Of a stretch of 64,000 nt of DNA, positions 23,960-36,499 are shown in pieces. The stretch covers positions 2,578,001 through 2,642,000 of the forward strand of contig JARHVA010000639.1 in the NCBI GenBank assembly GCA_037957365.1. Direction: 5' to 3'. How positions within the stretch are numbered: the first letter of the stretch is position 1; every line of letters starts with the position of its first letter. The position numbers and the translations under genes were made by a program. The stretch comes from Torreya grandis. Taxonomy: Eukaryota > Streptophyta > Pinopsida > Cupressales > Taxaceae. The notes beneath the pieces were generated by a model. That model was not told where the DNA came from, did not search any database, and saw only the letters and a list, made by a program, of their open reading frames with translations.

Positions 23960-26300
23960 AATCCTAAAAGTGACACATGAAACTGAAGGTCAATATAAAT
24001 ATAAAAGCAATACAATAAGTCTTCCATAACAACTAACATAAATAGATAAGGTTTTACCTTATCAAATATAAGATATGCTAATGATTATGGATCATAAGAG
24101 AGATCAACATGGAATAAATTTAAACTTTATCATCAATAGAGATAAATTATATAAGGCACTTAAATACAAAATATAACATGACAAGCTCTATTTAGATGTT
24201 CCAATTGATGAAAATGTTCTAAGTAAATTTCCATCCAAATCTAATGAAAATGTCTTTAACAAGCTGAACTTTGTCCATATGCAATGTGATGCAAATGAAG
24301 TTATATTTTTAGGTCCAATAATAGAGATAGACGAAATATATATCATCAATCACATAACATCAATGGCCTTGAAACCACCAAATGCCTCAAGAAAGATGGA
24401 ATCAATCCATACGTGGGTAAATAACCCTAATGCAGATCTTGGAACACTAGTTGATTGACCAAGAATTGGAGTGTCTCCTATCAATGAGTATTTAAAATTA
24501 GGCTTACTTAATATTTCATTTTCAACATTTTTTCTTAATGGAATATGTGATTGGATAGAATCATGGTTGAGACAAGTACACTTGCATGAATTTATTAAGA
24601 ATTTGTTTTGATATAGAGATCACCATTTTAGTTGCATCAAATTGGATCACCTACCATTTTATTCACTCTAAATGCAACTAATATGCATTGGCCTAATATA
24701 CATGCACTAATGTCAAGAATAAAACCAACAAATCCATGAGAAACCTAAAATTGGTGAAGAGAAAATATTATTGATTATCCCCACATAGTGGCACACTACA
24801 TGAACTTGTGACATAAATTTTCCGTAAGGAGATATTACAAAAAGGAATGAAAGTAAAAGATTAATTTGGTCTAGATATGAATGAAAACGTAGAGTTTAAT
24901 TGCATGTGCATGGGTTCATATGGTTAGATAAAGCACCAAATATGGATAATTTTGAATGGAAAAATGATCATGAATGGAAAAATGCTGATAAATAATTCCA
25001 TTCTATAGTTCACACATGGAATCCTCGAGAAGATCCACACCAATGAAATATACAAGTATGTTATCAATCCTCTCCAAATCAATGTTTTATACATTTTTTT
25101 TATTTTATCAATGTAACTAATAAATTCTTATATATTATGACTTTTAAGTATCACAAAATTTTATTTAACATCCATGTATTTTAAATACAAGACAACTTAC
25201 ACATGTGGATATTGAACGTGATTATGAAGAGCTATTCAATTATGTAGAACGACACATAATGTGTAGAGAGGGTGCCTACCTACATAAGAAAGGAGGAAGA
25301 ATGGTTTGTAGGTAAGATGTTCAATCATTGAAATAATTTTATAGATATTAAAGATAATATGTGTGAAATAAATAAAAATCAAGATATTGTTACTTATAAG
25401 TATAATGCACTATCACCATTGAATCTGGAGGGATGAAAAATATATTAAAACTCAGAGACAAGAGATAAAAAATTTGAGCATGTAAGAAATGATGATAGAG
25501 TAAATACACATAATCGTTACATACTACAGGTGTGGAAAGCAAATCTAGATTAACAACCTATTATTTCCAAACATGTTATAGTAAAGTACATTGCCAAGTA
25601 TGCATCAAAAGTAGAGAAGAGTTATGAAACTTATCATCAAATGTTGATGCAGCTTGCAAACATTGAAAACCTAGATGAATTAGTAGCAAGAGCATATAGA
25701 AGACTTCTAACCAAAACAACTTTTGAAAGAGACATTGGGGCACAAGAAACATGTCACATGTTGATGGAGCTTCCATTAACAGAGAGCAATAGAGTATTTG
25801 TAAATTTGAATGTTCTATGTGATGTGTTCAAACCAATAGCTAAAAAATATGAAAGTGGTCATGATGAACATACAAAATATTTCATTGATGGATACAAGAA
25901 CATGCCTTTTTCCAAGGAAAGCATTTCAATTATTGAGTCGGTTAGATCTTTCACATATAATCCAAGGTAAAAAAGAGATAGAAAATGGGAGGCAAGGAGT
26001 ATCGTAACTATTGTGAGAATATTCCTAATGTTTTCCTCCATTGTTGTACTTAAATCACATAAATGGGCTGATTTTTGTGGGTCAGAGTTATTACTTTACA
26101 AGTCATTTTATGATATAAAAAAATAGAATGGACTTGATGATGATGCAATAAAATTGAATTGAGAGTCATTCAACTATAATCCTTAGCATGTCGAGTGAAA
26201 GACAATTTCAGAAGATATTGAAAATCATAGTGATTCTAAACATAAAGATACTGCCCCAATTCAATAGAATAGAATGGAACATGAATGGGTAATCATATAT
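23955..26300 (+). pseudogene. Helitron Rep protein, continuation after element B
   Basis: The frame resumes at the duplicated AACTC and reads through THETEGQYKYKSNTISLP, the equivalent of the Helitron GQYGYRGHVINLP motif. Helitron_like_N-type blocks follow: a segment around 24450-24620 (INEYLKLGLLNISFSTFF, then WIESWLRQVHLHEFIK), ENIIDYPHIVAHYMN (~24755), and at 24900-24962 LHVHGFIWLDKAPNMDNFEW. The latter's HVH (24903-24911) is the two-histidine metal site of rolling-circle Rep proteins. Later come SHNRYILQVWKANLDxQPII-like sequence (~25510) and an open stretch 25641-25970 with KYASK before it, RDIGAQETCHMLMELPL and FIDGYKNMPFSKESIS inside. These are strongly Helitron-like. An AT-rich patch at 25050-25190 interrupts it. 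Many stops; no helicase domain before the sequence abuts element C. Confidence 0.85.
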
Positions 26301-26379
26301 TTATTACATGTGTCCAAATTAAATACAAAAAGTTGAGGAAGAGATATTGAAATTATTAGAGGATAAATAATGTCATGTA

Positions 26380-26384
26380 CTTAT
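26380..26384. repeat. Target-site duplication of element C, left (CTTAT)
   Basis: CTTAT also at 42007-42011, directly outside both LTRs. Confidence 0.9.
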
Positions 26385-27578
26385 TGTAAAGAGGATTACA
26401 AAGCAAGTTAGTCAAGCATTAGTCCATAAGTAATTAAACATGCATAAAGAACTAACTAATTAAGCCTATCTATTCTTATGGGAATTACAAAAGATAAAAA
26501 GAAACAAATGAAAGAAAACAACACCATATTACCTTCCCAAATGGATTCACCATACCCATGTGGCTCAAAATCATGTTCTCCCTTGATCAAACATCCTTGT
26601 CTTTGTCAACAATGGTGGTAAGCTCCTCCAATGCCTCAAGAACACTCCATAAAACCTAGGCTCATGATTCCAAATCACTAAACTAGCCTATCAATGAAGC
26701 TTTCAAGTAAAATCTATGATCAAATGCAAAACCTTGTGAAAACAATTTAAAATTATAACTTTATAATATTTAAGCTTAAAATTCATGTCCATGGCCTCTC
26801 TATTTATAGATTTTTGAGATTGGTCAGGATCAACCATGACCGTCCATCTCAAGATTGAGATGTGTGGCCATAGATAATCCTAATATTTGGAATTAAACTC
26901 ATAAATATCTTCAAGATAAATAATCATTAAAAAGGCATGGGAGGCATTAACTAGGCATGGGTGACCCATAATCCTAATATTTGTGGTATTTATGGCCTAG
27001 GGATGTCTTTCCAATAAATGATGTCACCTAATGATGTAGTTAATAGGAATCAATTTAAAAAAAGAAATATTCAACAAATCTCATGGAAAATCCACTTAAG
27101 CTCTTTATTTGGATTAATTAACCTTAAACAAGGTTAACCAACACTTGTGCAATTATTTGAAAATTGGCCCTCAATTAATCAAAATGGTCAGAAAGTCATA
27201 TTACTAGGTCATAATTTGATTGGAGAGGAATTGGAAGGAGATGTTAGATGTGTTGGAGCTGTATTCCCATTTAAGATGTTGCCAACACCAAATAACAAAG
27301 GTACATGATGTGTACCAATGAATTAGAAGAGAAGAGTGATCCAGAGCATTAAATGGCAAAATTATCATTTTGACTCAAAATGATTTGATCAAAGTTAGCT
27401 GGCCCATAAAGTGCATTACCCTATTTAGGGATAATTTGACTTAAATTGGCACTTGTAAGTGACCATTTTGAACCATTTGGGATGCTTCATATATTTTGAC
27501 CTAAAATGTGCATTTGAGTGTAATTTGAGTGAGATTGACAATTTCAACACAAATGGTGTTAATAATTAGATGTCTACA
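26385..27578 (-). repeat. 3' LTR of element C (left copy)
   Basis: Runs TGTAAAGAGG to GATGTCTACA in plus orientation; same length as 40813-42006. Confidence 0.95.
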
Positions 27579-27592
27579 TTTTGCCTTTGTTT
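27579..27592 (-). promoter_or_regulatory. Polypurine tract of element C
   Basis: Minus-strand AAACAAAGGCAAAA directly before the LTR start TGTAGACATC. Confidence 0.65.
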
Positions 27593-28122
27593 GAGAAGGC
27601 ATACCAAGACATTTAGGTGAAGCAACATATTTTCAAAGAAAAGAGTTATCAAGAATAAATTTAAAATAGAACCATGATTCCCCCTCGAGAGGACATACTA
27701 GGATGGAAGAAAAGGTTGGACTCTCAAAAAGAGAAAGTGAGAGATTAACCCATGGCATAGATCACATCCAAATGAGCTAATGCTTGCACATGTGATTACC
27801 ATCAATGATAAAAATATAATTAGAGGTATAATAGGCCACAGAGACAAGGGTAATGGGAAATATACAATCCATAAATGTAAGAGACATACTTTAAACATAC
27901 CCAATTTGAGAGTACAAGTTGTACGCTTACGACATTGATCAATCCTTAGATAATTTGCACACTAAAATATTACTATCATGGGATTTAATGTGGAGAGCTT
28001 GGAATTAGAGGAAAAGAGAGAACATTCTACTTCAAGAAGAGAAGCACCACTAGAATGGGGTCTCTAAAGATAATATAATAGGAAGTACTTTAGTAGAGCA
28101 GATTTGATCGTGATAAAATAGT

Positions 28123-28141
28123 TTTGCCCTAGTAGGGCAAA
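28123..28141. repeat. Perfect 19-bp palindrome
   Basis: TTTGCCCTA and TAGGGCAAA around a single G. Confidence 0.9.
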
Positions 28142-28969
28142 TCTTGATCATTGATAAAGAATAAATAATGATTTTCCCCTATAGAGATGATTTGATTTGG
28201 ATGTTTTTCAAATGTTTTGCTTTAGCATGGGCAATTGGAAAGTGAAATAGCTCAAGGATATAGCCAAAAAGATAGGTTAAAGTGAATGGGTGCAAACGCA
28301 CATACAATGGTGTAATGGCTTAGAAAACCATATAAAACCAAGCATATGAGAATGAAAAAAGTGACGAGAGAGATGAAAAGAAGAATGGAGATAGCTGAGT
28401 TGACCTCAACAAAAATTATGTGCTACCTACATAGTTCCATGGACTCATGTTTTAACATGAACTTCAAGTCAATTTAGTTCACCAAAGTTTGGGAGAGAAT
28501 GGAATTAGGAATGATGAAAAATGACCAAGAATTGATTAGAATTATAATGTATGCAAAGAGACGCACATCTAAGCATAGACAAAGAAGCCTAAAATGCATT
28601 CTATCTAGAAGCCTAATTCCATATCATGAGCCTAGGTTTTGCAAAGTGTTCTTGAGAATTGTTCATCAGAGTTGATGTTGATGTTAAGATGTTGAGACCT
28701 GAGCATAAAGTGCTTGCTATAGAAAAATAAATTAGGCATCATAAGTATGTATAACTTAGAATGACATTATATTCCGATTGTCTTGAGCTAGTTCAAATGT
28801 AAATATCTATAACTAAGGATAATGGTGAAACAATGACCAAAACTAGAGTTACAATGATTTACATTTAAACAAAAAAGCAAAAACAAAGAACAATATAGAC
28901 ATAAATGAACCTTACTTGAAATCAAGATATGATCTTAAGTAGTAACAAAAATGTTTAAAAATAAGAGTC

Positions 28970-29365
28970 AAGAACGTCTTAACGACATGAGACCAAGATG
29001 TGAATAATTAAGATCCATGTGGACCATCAAGGCATTCTCGAACATAAGAGAAAAGCAAAATTAAATAGAAAAAACTAGACACTAACAACAATAAAATAAC
29101 TAAAATGATCCAAGAACAACATAATAACATAGGATCAAGATATAAATAATCAAGATCCATGTGAATCATCAAGATGTTCTGAAACACAAAAGAGAAAAAG
29201 CAAAATTAAACAAAAAAACTAGACACCAATAGTAATCAAATAAACAAAATGATCCAAGAATAATGTAATAACATAGGATCAAGATGTAAACAATAAAGAT
29301 CCATGTGAATCATCAAGATGTTCTGAAACACAAAAGAGATAAGCAAAAACCAAATAAGGAAACAT
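28970..29365. repeat. Three ~143-bp tandem repeats in the 3' spacer of element C
   Basis: The block AAGATCCATGTG with flanking similarity occurs at 29010, 29152 and 29296 (periods 142 and 144). Shared neighbours include ATGATCCAAGAA and AGAGAAAAGCAAAA. Confidence 0.9.
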
Positions 29366-30599
29366 AAGACCAAGATGAGACAAGAAGTAAGAAGAAGGAG
29401 AAAAAATAAAAGGAGAGGTGCGAAAGTACAACAAAAAACCAAGAAAACTCAAATAAACACTCACAAATGAAAACCAAGTTAGTGCAGTTTAAAGACAAAT
29501 GTTCATGTTTGTGCGGTAGAGGCATTACTTTCCACCACATCATAACAAAGAATAATGACATGATAATTTTTCACTAATTAAAGAGGAATAATGACAGAAG
29601 AAATTGGGGAAGAGAAGAAAAAGAAGGGCTTGGCTGAGCTAACACCAAATGTATAAGACAAGTGGACGCTGCCTACATAGTTTCATAGATGCATGTTCCA
29701 ACATGAACTTTAGGCCAAATGTAGTTCTCCCAGGAAATGAGATAGAAGAAAAATGATGATCAGACCAACATGATTAATGTTATATAAAAAATAAAAGATA
29801 TGACAAATAAATGAGAATGGTCTAGTAAACAAGAAGCTGATGAGACAAGAAAGAATGATCTTGCAAAATGACAAGCGCGTGAGACAAGATGAAATGAGAA
29901 TGGTGTTTCTGTGTGTGTAAAATGGCAAGAGCGTAGCATGGTGGAATGGGAATGCACAAATGTATAGAAGTGTGAGACAATTTTTTTGCTCTTTTGTGGA
30001 TCATGTTCTAATGCTTTTGATATTTTAAAAGTATTTATAATATTTTTGGTGATTTTGGGATAAAATATGCACAAGGTGGGACCATCTAATCGAGGAGATG
30101 TACGTCTTGAGAGTAGAGGTTCCAATAAGATAGCTAAGCTAGATGCAACGACCCATGCCCATAAATCAGTGAGAGTGAGGTCCCTGATAAAATAAGAAAG
30201 AGTAGAAAATACTTGAACTAAGAAGAGGTGGTTGTTCACTTGTCTAAAACTACACAAGACTGTCTTGGATGAATTGCTTTGTAGAATTACTGCTAAACAT
30301 GTTCATAATGTTCAAGAGACATAATTGAGATCATAATTGGTCAAGGGAAAAAAAGTGTTTAAGCTTATAACATGTCCTAGATAAAACAAAGAATATGCTT
30401 CTCGAAGAGAGCAATCCATAATGGGATGAAGAATGTGTTCAGAGTGCCAAGGGTTTAAAGCCTTTACTGTTGAGATTCATGAAAAGTGGACCAGGGTAGT
30501 ATAAAATGTGTTCAAGGTAAGATAAAAAGGTGGGATAAAATTATGACAACACAAGTTATCCTCAAGTCAGGGGTCTTATAGATAATGGTTCAAAGTTGT

Positions 30600-31765
30600 T
30601 CATGCATAAAACCTCTTAAGGTGTATGATATTCATGGGCTCTAAAAGTTCTTCACCATTAGGTTTAGCCAATCGATATGCTCCTGATCCATAGTTTATTG
30701 TGACAATATATGGTCCTAACCAATTAAGCTAAAACTTGCCTTTCTTTTTGGGTTCAACATTCATGTTCTTCTAGTTCTCTTTTAGTACTAAGTCACTAGT
30801 CTAAAATTATTGAGGGACGATACATTTGTTGTAGCTTCTCTGCAATCTATTTTGATAGGCCTTCAACTTTTTTAGGGTAGCCAAATGCTTACCATCAAGA
30901 AGTTCTAGTTCTTGTAGCCATGAGGTTTTATAGTCTTCATCATCTTTAATGTGATCCCGTGATATTTTTAATAATGGGATCTCAATCTCGATTGAGATGA
31001 TAGCTTCAATGCCAAAAACAAGGGAGTATGGAGTAGCTCTAATTGGTTCTACAAGCCCAAAGGGTAAGAAAGAGTTTCAAGTACCAATTACGGCCAACAT
31101 CATTGATAATTTTCTTTAAGATGGCTAGAATGGTTTTATTTGACACCTCAGCTTGTTCATTACCTTGTGGGTTATATGGAGTGGATTTTTTATGCTTGAT
31201 CTTGAATTTTGCACAAAGAGATTTCACATCTTGGTTTATAAAGGATCCACCATTATCAAATATAATATGTGTTGGGATGTCATATCGATAGATGATATGG
31301 TAATGAATGAATTTGGCTATTTATTTCCTGGTAACATAAGTGAGAGGAATGGCCTCAATTCGCTTGGTAAAGTACTCAGTTGCAGTCAAAATGTGCTTAT
31401 GACCATCTGAAGATGTTAGGTTAATTTTTCTAATGAGATCGAGACCCTATGTTGAGAATGTTCATGGTGTTATAATTAGCTGGAATGGTAAGGAAGGTGC
31501 ATGTATCAAGTTGCCATGATGCTAGCAAGGAACACACTTCTTTACATAATTATAAGCATCTATCTCCATTTTGGGCCAATAATAGCCTGTTCTGAGTAGT
31601 TTCTTTGCTAGGACTACACCATTGGTATGGGCCCCACACATTCTTTCATGAACCTCTTTTAGTGTCAGCTTGGATTCTCTCAAAGATAAATAATGAAAAA
31701 ACATTCTATCATAGCCTTTTTGATAAAGTGTGTTTCCAAGGAGGATATAACATGTTAGGTGATGT
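30600..31765 (-). pseudogene. Integrase of element C
   Basis: Catalyses insertion of the cDNA. On minus, the zinc-binding N-terminus reads HERMCGAHTNG, then GYYWPKMEIDAY and KKCVPC (His-His-Cys-Cys, ~31690-31525). The catalytic core has GLDLI (first Asp, ~31450), a block HIIFDNGGSF (second Asp, ~31250) and NEQAEVSNKT (Glu, ~31140). The C-terminal domain continues NWLGPYIVTINYGSGAYRL and LEPMNIIHLKRFY to ~30610, which is the GPY/F module of Ty3 integrases. No chromodomain follows, as expected for Tat and unlike chromoviruses. Stops and at least one frameshift (~30980) break it. Confidence 0.9.
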
Positions 31766-32024
31766 AGGAATAGTTTTTGTTGGTTGTTGGAAAGGTTGGC
31801 AAGAAATACATGAATATGGAAATAGTTATAAAAATCTTGGTACCATGGTAGTTCAAGTGAGGGATTAAGATCAACAACGATGCATATCCTCTTTGAAGCT
31901 GATAGAATATGTGCTAGCTGAAGAATATTTTCAATCAGGAACTGATACTTTTTAGCACTATCATGCATTTGAATCATGGAACCAATTGTTTCCATGGCAT
32001 CGACAGATCTATTGTTGACTCACA

Positions 32025-32365
32025 AAACTTGCTCAAACTATAGAGATTTAAAATGTGTTTTGAGGTTATCGATAACTTGCTTGTAAGGAATAAGCTTATC
32101 ATCTCTTGTTTGATACTAGTCAGTTGTCTGATTTATGATTAGCTACAAATCTCCATAGACCTTTAAGAATTGAATATTCCATTGTATGGTAAGATGGAAC
32201 CCTAAAACCAATGCCTCATATTTGACCATATTGTTTGTACACTAAACTTGTATATGGAAGGCTTTGGGGATCAAATCCCCTTGTGGCATGATCAACAATA
32301 TGCCAGCTCCAAATCCTCAAGATGTGAAGGATCCATCAAAAAATAGAATCCACTATTCAGGGTCT
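32025..32365 (-). pseudogene. Second (Tat-type) RNase H of element C
   Basis: Minus-strand WILFFDGSFTS, then GFGAGILLIMPQGDLIPKA, then NNMVKYEALVLGFHL and KVYGDL. The first Asp (FFDGSF), Glu (KYEAL) and next Asp (VYGD) fit an active RNase H site. The module sits between the RT-associated RNase H and integrase, the position of the archaeal-like RNase H known from Tat elements. A few stops are present. Confidence 0.85.
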
Positions 32366-32549
32366 TATGATGCTTGTTCTATCATCATAATAGAATCATC
32401 AAGAAGGTCAAAGTTGAGAGGTTGAGTGGCCATAATAGGAGCTTCTACAAGTTAGTCTGCAAAAACCTATCCTTTGATTGCCTTTTGATTCTGGTACTCA
32501 ATATCAAACTCATTGAGAAGCATAATCCATTTAGCCATGCATCCTTGAA

Positions 32550-32990
32550 GATCTATTTTAGATAAGAGGAACTTGAGAGGATCTACCTTGGAGATAATAA
32601 TAGTTTTGTTATTTAGCATATAATATCACAATTTTTGAGTGGTGAACACCATAGATAAACATGCCTTCTCAATAGGCATGTAATTATGTTCATAGGCTAC
32701 CAATGTGTGGCTTAAATAATAAATAGAGTGTTCCTTACCATGATCATCATACTGAGCCAAAAATTCCCTTAGTTCATGTTTCATGGCTGATATATAAAGC
32801 AACAGTAGCTTTCCTTGTGTTGGAGGTCGTAAGACTGGTGGATTGGCCAAGCATGTTTTAAGCTTTACAAATGCTATCTGACAATCTTCATCCCACTGAA
32901 ATGTTATCTTTTTCTTTAAGAGATGGGTAAATGGATGGAACTTATATTCCAATTGAGAAATGAACCTACGTATAGACTAGATTTTTACTT
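32550..32990 (-). pseudogene. RT-linked RNase H of element C
   Basis: Minus-strand block with WDEDCQIAFVKLKTCLANPP, LLLYISAMKHELREFLAQYD, SIYYLSHTLVAYEHNYMPIE and CLSMVFTTQKL. This matches the Ty3 RNase H order (expected Asp in the LYI(D/S) position here is Ser; YLSHTL and Glu of PIEK are kept). A largely open stretch spans 32952-32626. The lost first acidic residue may reflect weakened constraint, because a second RNase H lies downstream. Confidence 0.85.
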
Positions 32991-33945
32991 ATAATCCTTG
33001 CAACTGTTTAAGATTGTTTGGTGGAGGCATTTCCATAATAGCATTGACCTTTTTAGGGTCGACTTCAATCCCTCATTTTGATACAATGAACCCTAGAAAT
33101 TTTCCTGATGTGACCCTAAAGACACATTTCTTAGGATTCAAGTGGACTGTATGTGCACGAAGCCTTTCAAATATTCTTTGTAGAATGTCAGGATGTCTAG
33201 CTCTTATTCTTAATTTTTTTAGTATATCATCAACATAGTCCTCGACAATGTCATGCATCATGTCATGGAAGATGACAGTCATTGCATGCTGATATGTGGC
33301 TCTAGCATTCTTCAAACCAAATAGCATGACTTGGTAATAAAATGTCCCCCATGGAGTGGTGAACATGGTCTTACGCTGATCTTCAGTGGTTATCTTGATC
33401 TGATTATAACCAAAAAATCCATCCATTAAGGATAGCATCTTGTACCCAACAGCTAAGTTGACAATAATGTCGATGTTAGGTAGAGGAAAATCATCTTTGG
33501 GGTATGCTTTGTTGATATCATGAAAATAAGTACAAACATGTATGCCTGGGGTCTTTTTACTTACTGGCACTATGTTATAAATCCATTCAAATTAGTCCAG
33601 TGGTCTGATAAAATTGGCTCCTAACAACTTTTCTAACTCAGCCTTAACCAAAAGGGTGATGCGTGGATACATCTTTCATAACTTTTGCTTGATTGATTTA
33701 GCATCAGGGTGAACAACAAGGTGATGTAAAACTAAATTTGGGTCCAATCCTGGCATGTCAGAGTATGCCCATGCAAAGATGTCTATATAATCCTTAAGAA
33801 TGGATATAATATGTTCACATTCTACTTCAGTAAGGGAAGCTCCAAGATAAACAATTTTAGGATCCTCATGGGTTCCCAAATTCACTTCTATTGTGCTCTC
33901 CATAAGGAGTGTGGATCCATCTTCTAAAATTGGAGGCAATGTATG
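32990..33945 (-). pseudogene. Reverse transcriptase of element C
   Basis: Copies the element RNA into DNA. From 33939 minus: IISILKDYIDIFAWAYSDMPG (the usual entry to Ty3 RT), then VPVSKKTPGIHVCTYFHDIN with the Asp-Ile/Leu-Asn pattern. Next are LPNIDIIVNLAVGYKMLSLM and a Gly-Tyr-Asn-Gln-Ile segment, PWGTFYYQVMLFGLKNARAT, and the active site YVDD at 33237-33226. It continues to a KCVFRVTSGKFLGFIVS block. The sequence is open for 165 codons at 33570-33073, so it is fairly well kept. The catalytic Asp usually found in the first block (L(M/S)D of SLMDGFFGYNQI) is present. Confidence 0.95.
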
Positions 33946-35400
33946 ATCATTTGCCTCTACTACATATTCTTGTTGCTCTTCTCAAAGATCTAGATATTAT
34001 GAAGAATCAAAATTTGCCTTCTCAAGTAAAGGCAAATTGGTAAAAACCTCTATAAACTCAAGAGCAAGATGCTCAAATATTTGATATTATTTTGAAAAGA
34101 TACTTGTAATAGCTATGGAACTTGGGCTAGATGGACTTTCTACGTCCTGAGGGGATGAGCAAACTTTCCTACCTGGGAGTACCTGAAACAAGTTTTTACT
34201 CAAAGACTTATCTTTTTATTTACTTTTTCCTTGATCAACAAGTGCCTCAAGGAGGTTTTCACCCGGACATCTTGATGTTTGTTTTTTATTATGACCAAGA
34301 AAGTTTGCCTACTCTCCAAAGTAGACAAAAGAATTCAATGAAAAATCAAAACCCTGTTTATGATCACCAATGGGGAACGCATCTTGTAGGCCCATGTATT
34401 CTACAATTGATTCTTCATTTTAAAACTTATCGAGGCATATGCCTAAATTTTGTTGATCCCAATATATGAGTTCAGGATGGCAAAGGCATATGTTATAATG
34501 GGGGTTTGCTTTAGGATGGAAAGTACCAATGGTAAAGATATAATGCCCTACTTCAAGAAGGGAAGCACCGCTAAGATGGGTTTTTGATCAGGGCATGAAG
34601 CTCCAATAGGATATATTTTTGGTTCAATATGGGAAGATCCAATAGATGTTATGATCAATATGGTATTTGAATCAAATAAATCTAAATTGGCAAGCTCATT
34701 GAAAAGGCTATAATGGGACGTTGTGTCATTGTTAGGAGTCTCATTACTAGTCACTTCGAAAGAGTCACTACCAAATGTTATGAGGTCCTCCTCTGGTGGT
34801 TTAAATCTAAGATCATGATTCCAATTGACAATTCCAACTGATAAGTGTTCTAAAATTCCTTGTGCCTATGGGCCAAGGCCTTTCCCTGTATAGTCAAGAT
34901 TATCTATTATCCTGTTAGGGATAGGATATTTTAGATTCTGAAAACAATTAACAAGGCCTTTAGAATATAACCAATATCCCTCGATAAAAGCCTCTCAATA
35001 TTTCTTTGGTGCAATTATAGGTACACAAACTATAGGAGGTTTTGGTTGCTTCTTCTTTGGTTGCCAAATCTGAATGAGTCTGTTAAGAGTCTGAGAATTT
35101 TTAGGCTTACCAAATAATTTAGGGGATTTTAGTAATTTTTCAATATGGAAGACGTCCTTTAGATGGTACGTGGAAATCCCTTCATCTTTACTAATATGCT
35201 GTCTGGCCAGAGCTATAGGAAATGGATCAGTCGAAGTGGAGGCGAGATCACCAGGGTCTATATAATTAGATAGAGATAGATGAGAAATGATGGCTTTGTT
35301 CTTCTTTGCAATGAATTCAGAACCTGGATAATAGTTATAATTAAGAAACTTTGCTTCAAGATGTTTTCAATATTGATATGGCTATTAATCAACGGGAATA
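33946..35400 (-). other. Linker of element C between protease and RT
   Basis: Ty3 elements of this type have a poorly conserved linker here. Open pieces on minus (34754-34548) are Asp/Ser/Thr-rich with no domain. Confidence 0.5.
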
Positions 35401-35810
35401 GTAACCTCAATCCTATCATGGGAAAACTTAAGGCATTGGTGAAGAGTATATGGAATTTCCTATACTTCATAGATCCAAGGATGACCAAGAAGTATGTTAT
35501 AAGGAAGCTCAATATCCATAATATGGAATAATGTATGATGAGAAATAGACCCAACCATGACTGGAAACTAAATTGTATCAGATGACTCCCTCTCGACCTT
35601 ATCGTAAGACTTGATTGTAATAGTTTCTAGTTGAATGTCATTATCCATGTAGCCCAATCATCGTACCAATTTAAGAGATATGATGTTCAACCCTGAACCA
35701 TTATCTATAAGAACCCGCTTGATCTTGTGATCCGTAATGATTATCTCAATGTATAGTGAGTTATTGTGGTTCAGGCCAAGGGTGGACATGTCCTTTTGAT
35801 CAAATGTGAT
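35400..35810 (-). pseudogene. Aspartic protease of element C
   Basis: Minus-strand VLIDNGSGLNIISL (~35715-35675) is the retropepsin active site in its plant Asp-Asn-Gly-Ser form. YNILLGHPWI (~35490) is the conserved second part. Between them lie ETITIKSYDK and a hydrophobic strand. It would cut the polyprotein. Located directly upstream of the RT linker, as in Ty3 elements. Confidence 0.85.
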
Positions 35811-36499
35811 TTATTGAAATGAAGATAAATGTCCAACTAGGTTCTGGAATTGATCAAGGTTTATATCATTAGGCATAATAAACTCTTGTAAAAGTTTGTT
35901 GAATATGGTTCTATGGACATCAAATGTCTACAAGAGTTCTAATATGGAAATTTGTGCAGGGGTTTTATCTAAGTGATTCGTTAGACTATAAGGCCTTTGA
36001 AATGTGAATTGAACTAGTTTAGTCTTTGTTGGGACAATATTTGGCTTTAGAATCATTGGCACAATGTTCTCATTGGGTTTATGGAAAGAAGTGGGTAAAG
36101 GGCTCTGAATGTTAACTCATGGGCATCTAGTTGCGACTACACAACCTAGAGGTGGAAAGGAGCTATTATAAGTAGAAGAGGGAGGCAAAGGGCCTTGGAT
36201 GGTGACTCACGAGCGATTAACTGTATTATGACAATTTTGAGTCAGCGAGGATCCTTTATAAGAAAGGTACTATTGTTCAATATTAGTAACCCATGAAAAT
36301 GGAGTAAAAACATGATGATGCAAACCTGACATGGTATTACTAGAGGGAGAGGGTACTGACCCTATAATGATGGGTCCCGTGTTGCAAGGAACACGAGATT
36401 GACCACATGGTTTCATAGTAACAATGATAATGTGAGTTGAAAAAATGCATCCCATAGTGTTATTATAATCATAAGTTACATTTTTATAAGACACATTAT

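Larger units (their letters stand above)
14330..26384 (+). mobile_element. Helitron remnant, split by LTR element B
   Basis: Left part 14330-15251 and right part 23955-26384 read as one plant Helitron Rep/helicase N-terminal region once element B is ignored. The helicase (Pif1-like) half and the Helitron termini (5' TC, 3' CTRR with hairpin) were not found. The right part abuts the LTR of element C. I saw no helicase sequence beyond C. Confidence 0.75.
27593..30600 (-). other. 3' spacer of element C, no gene recognised
   Basis: Three kilobases between integrase and the polypurine tract. Open frames on minus (for example 165 codons at 30257-29760) have no domain and shift frame with neighbours. 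It contains the palindrome at 28123-28141, the 143-bp repeats, and a pair of related blocks (28385-28520 and 29630-29760 sharing ACATAGTTYCAT and ATGAACTT). Confidence 0.6.

Noticed and set aside
28970..29365. CRISPR-like repeat array
   Set aside because: Repeats are ~143 bp and contiguous without unique spacers; plant retroelement context.
29710..30257. 165-codon open frame on minus
   Set aside because: Follows directly on the integrase end but has no domain, and two other frames overlap it; probably chance in the 3' spacer of element C.
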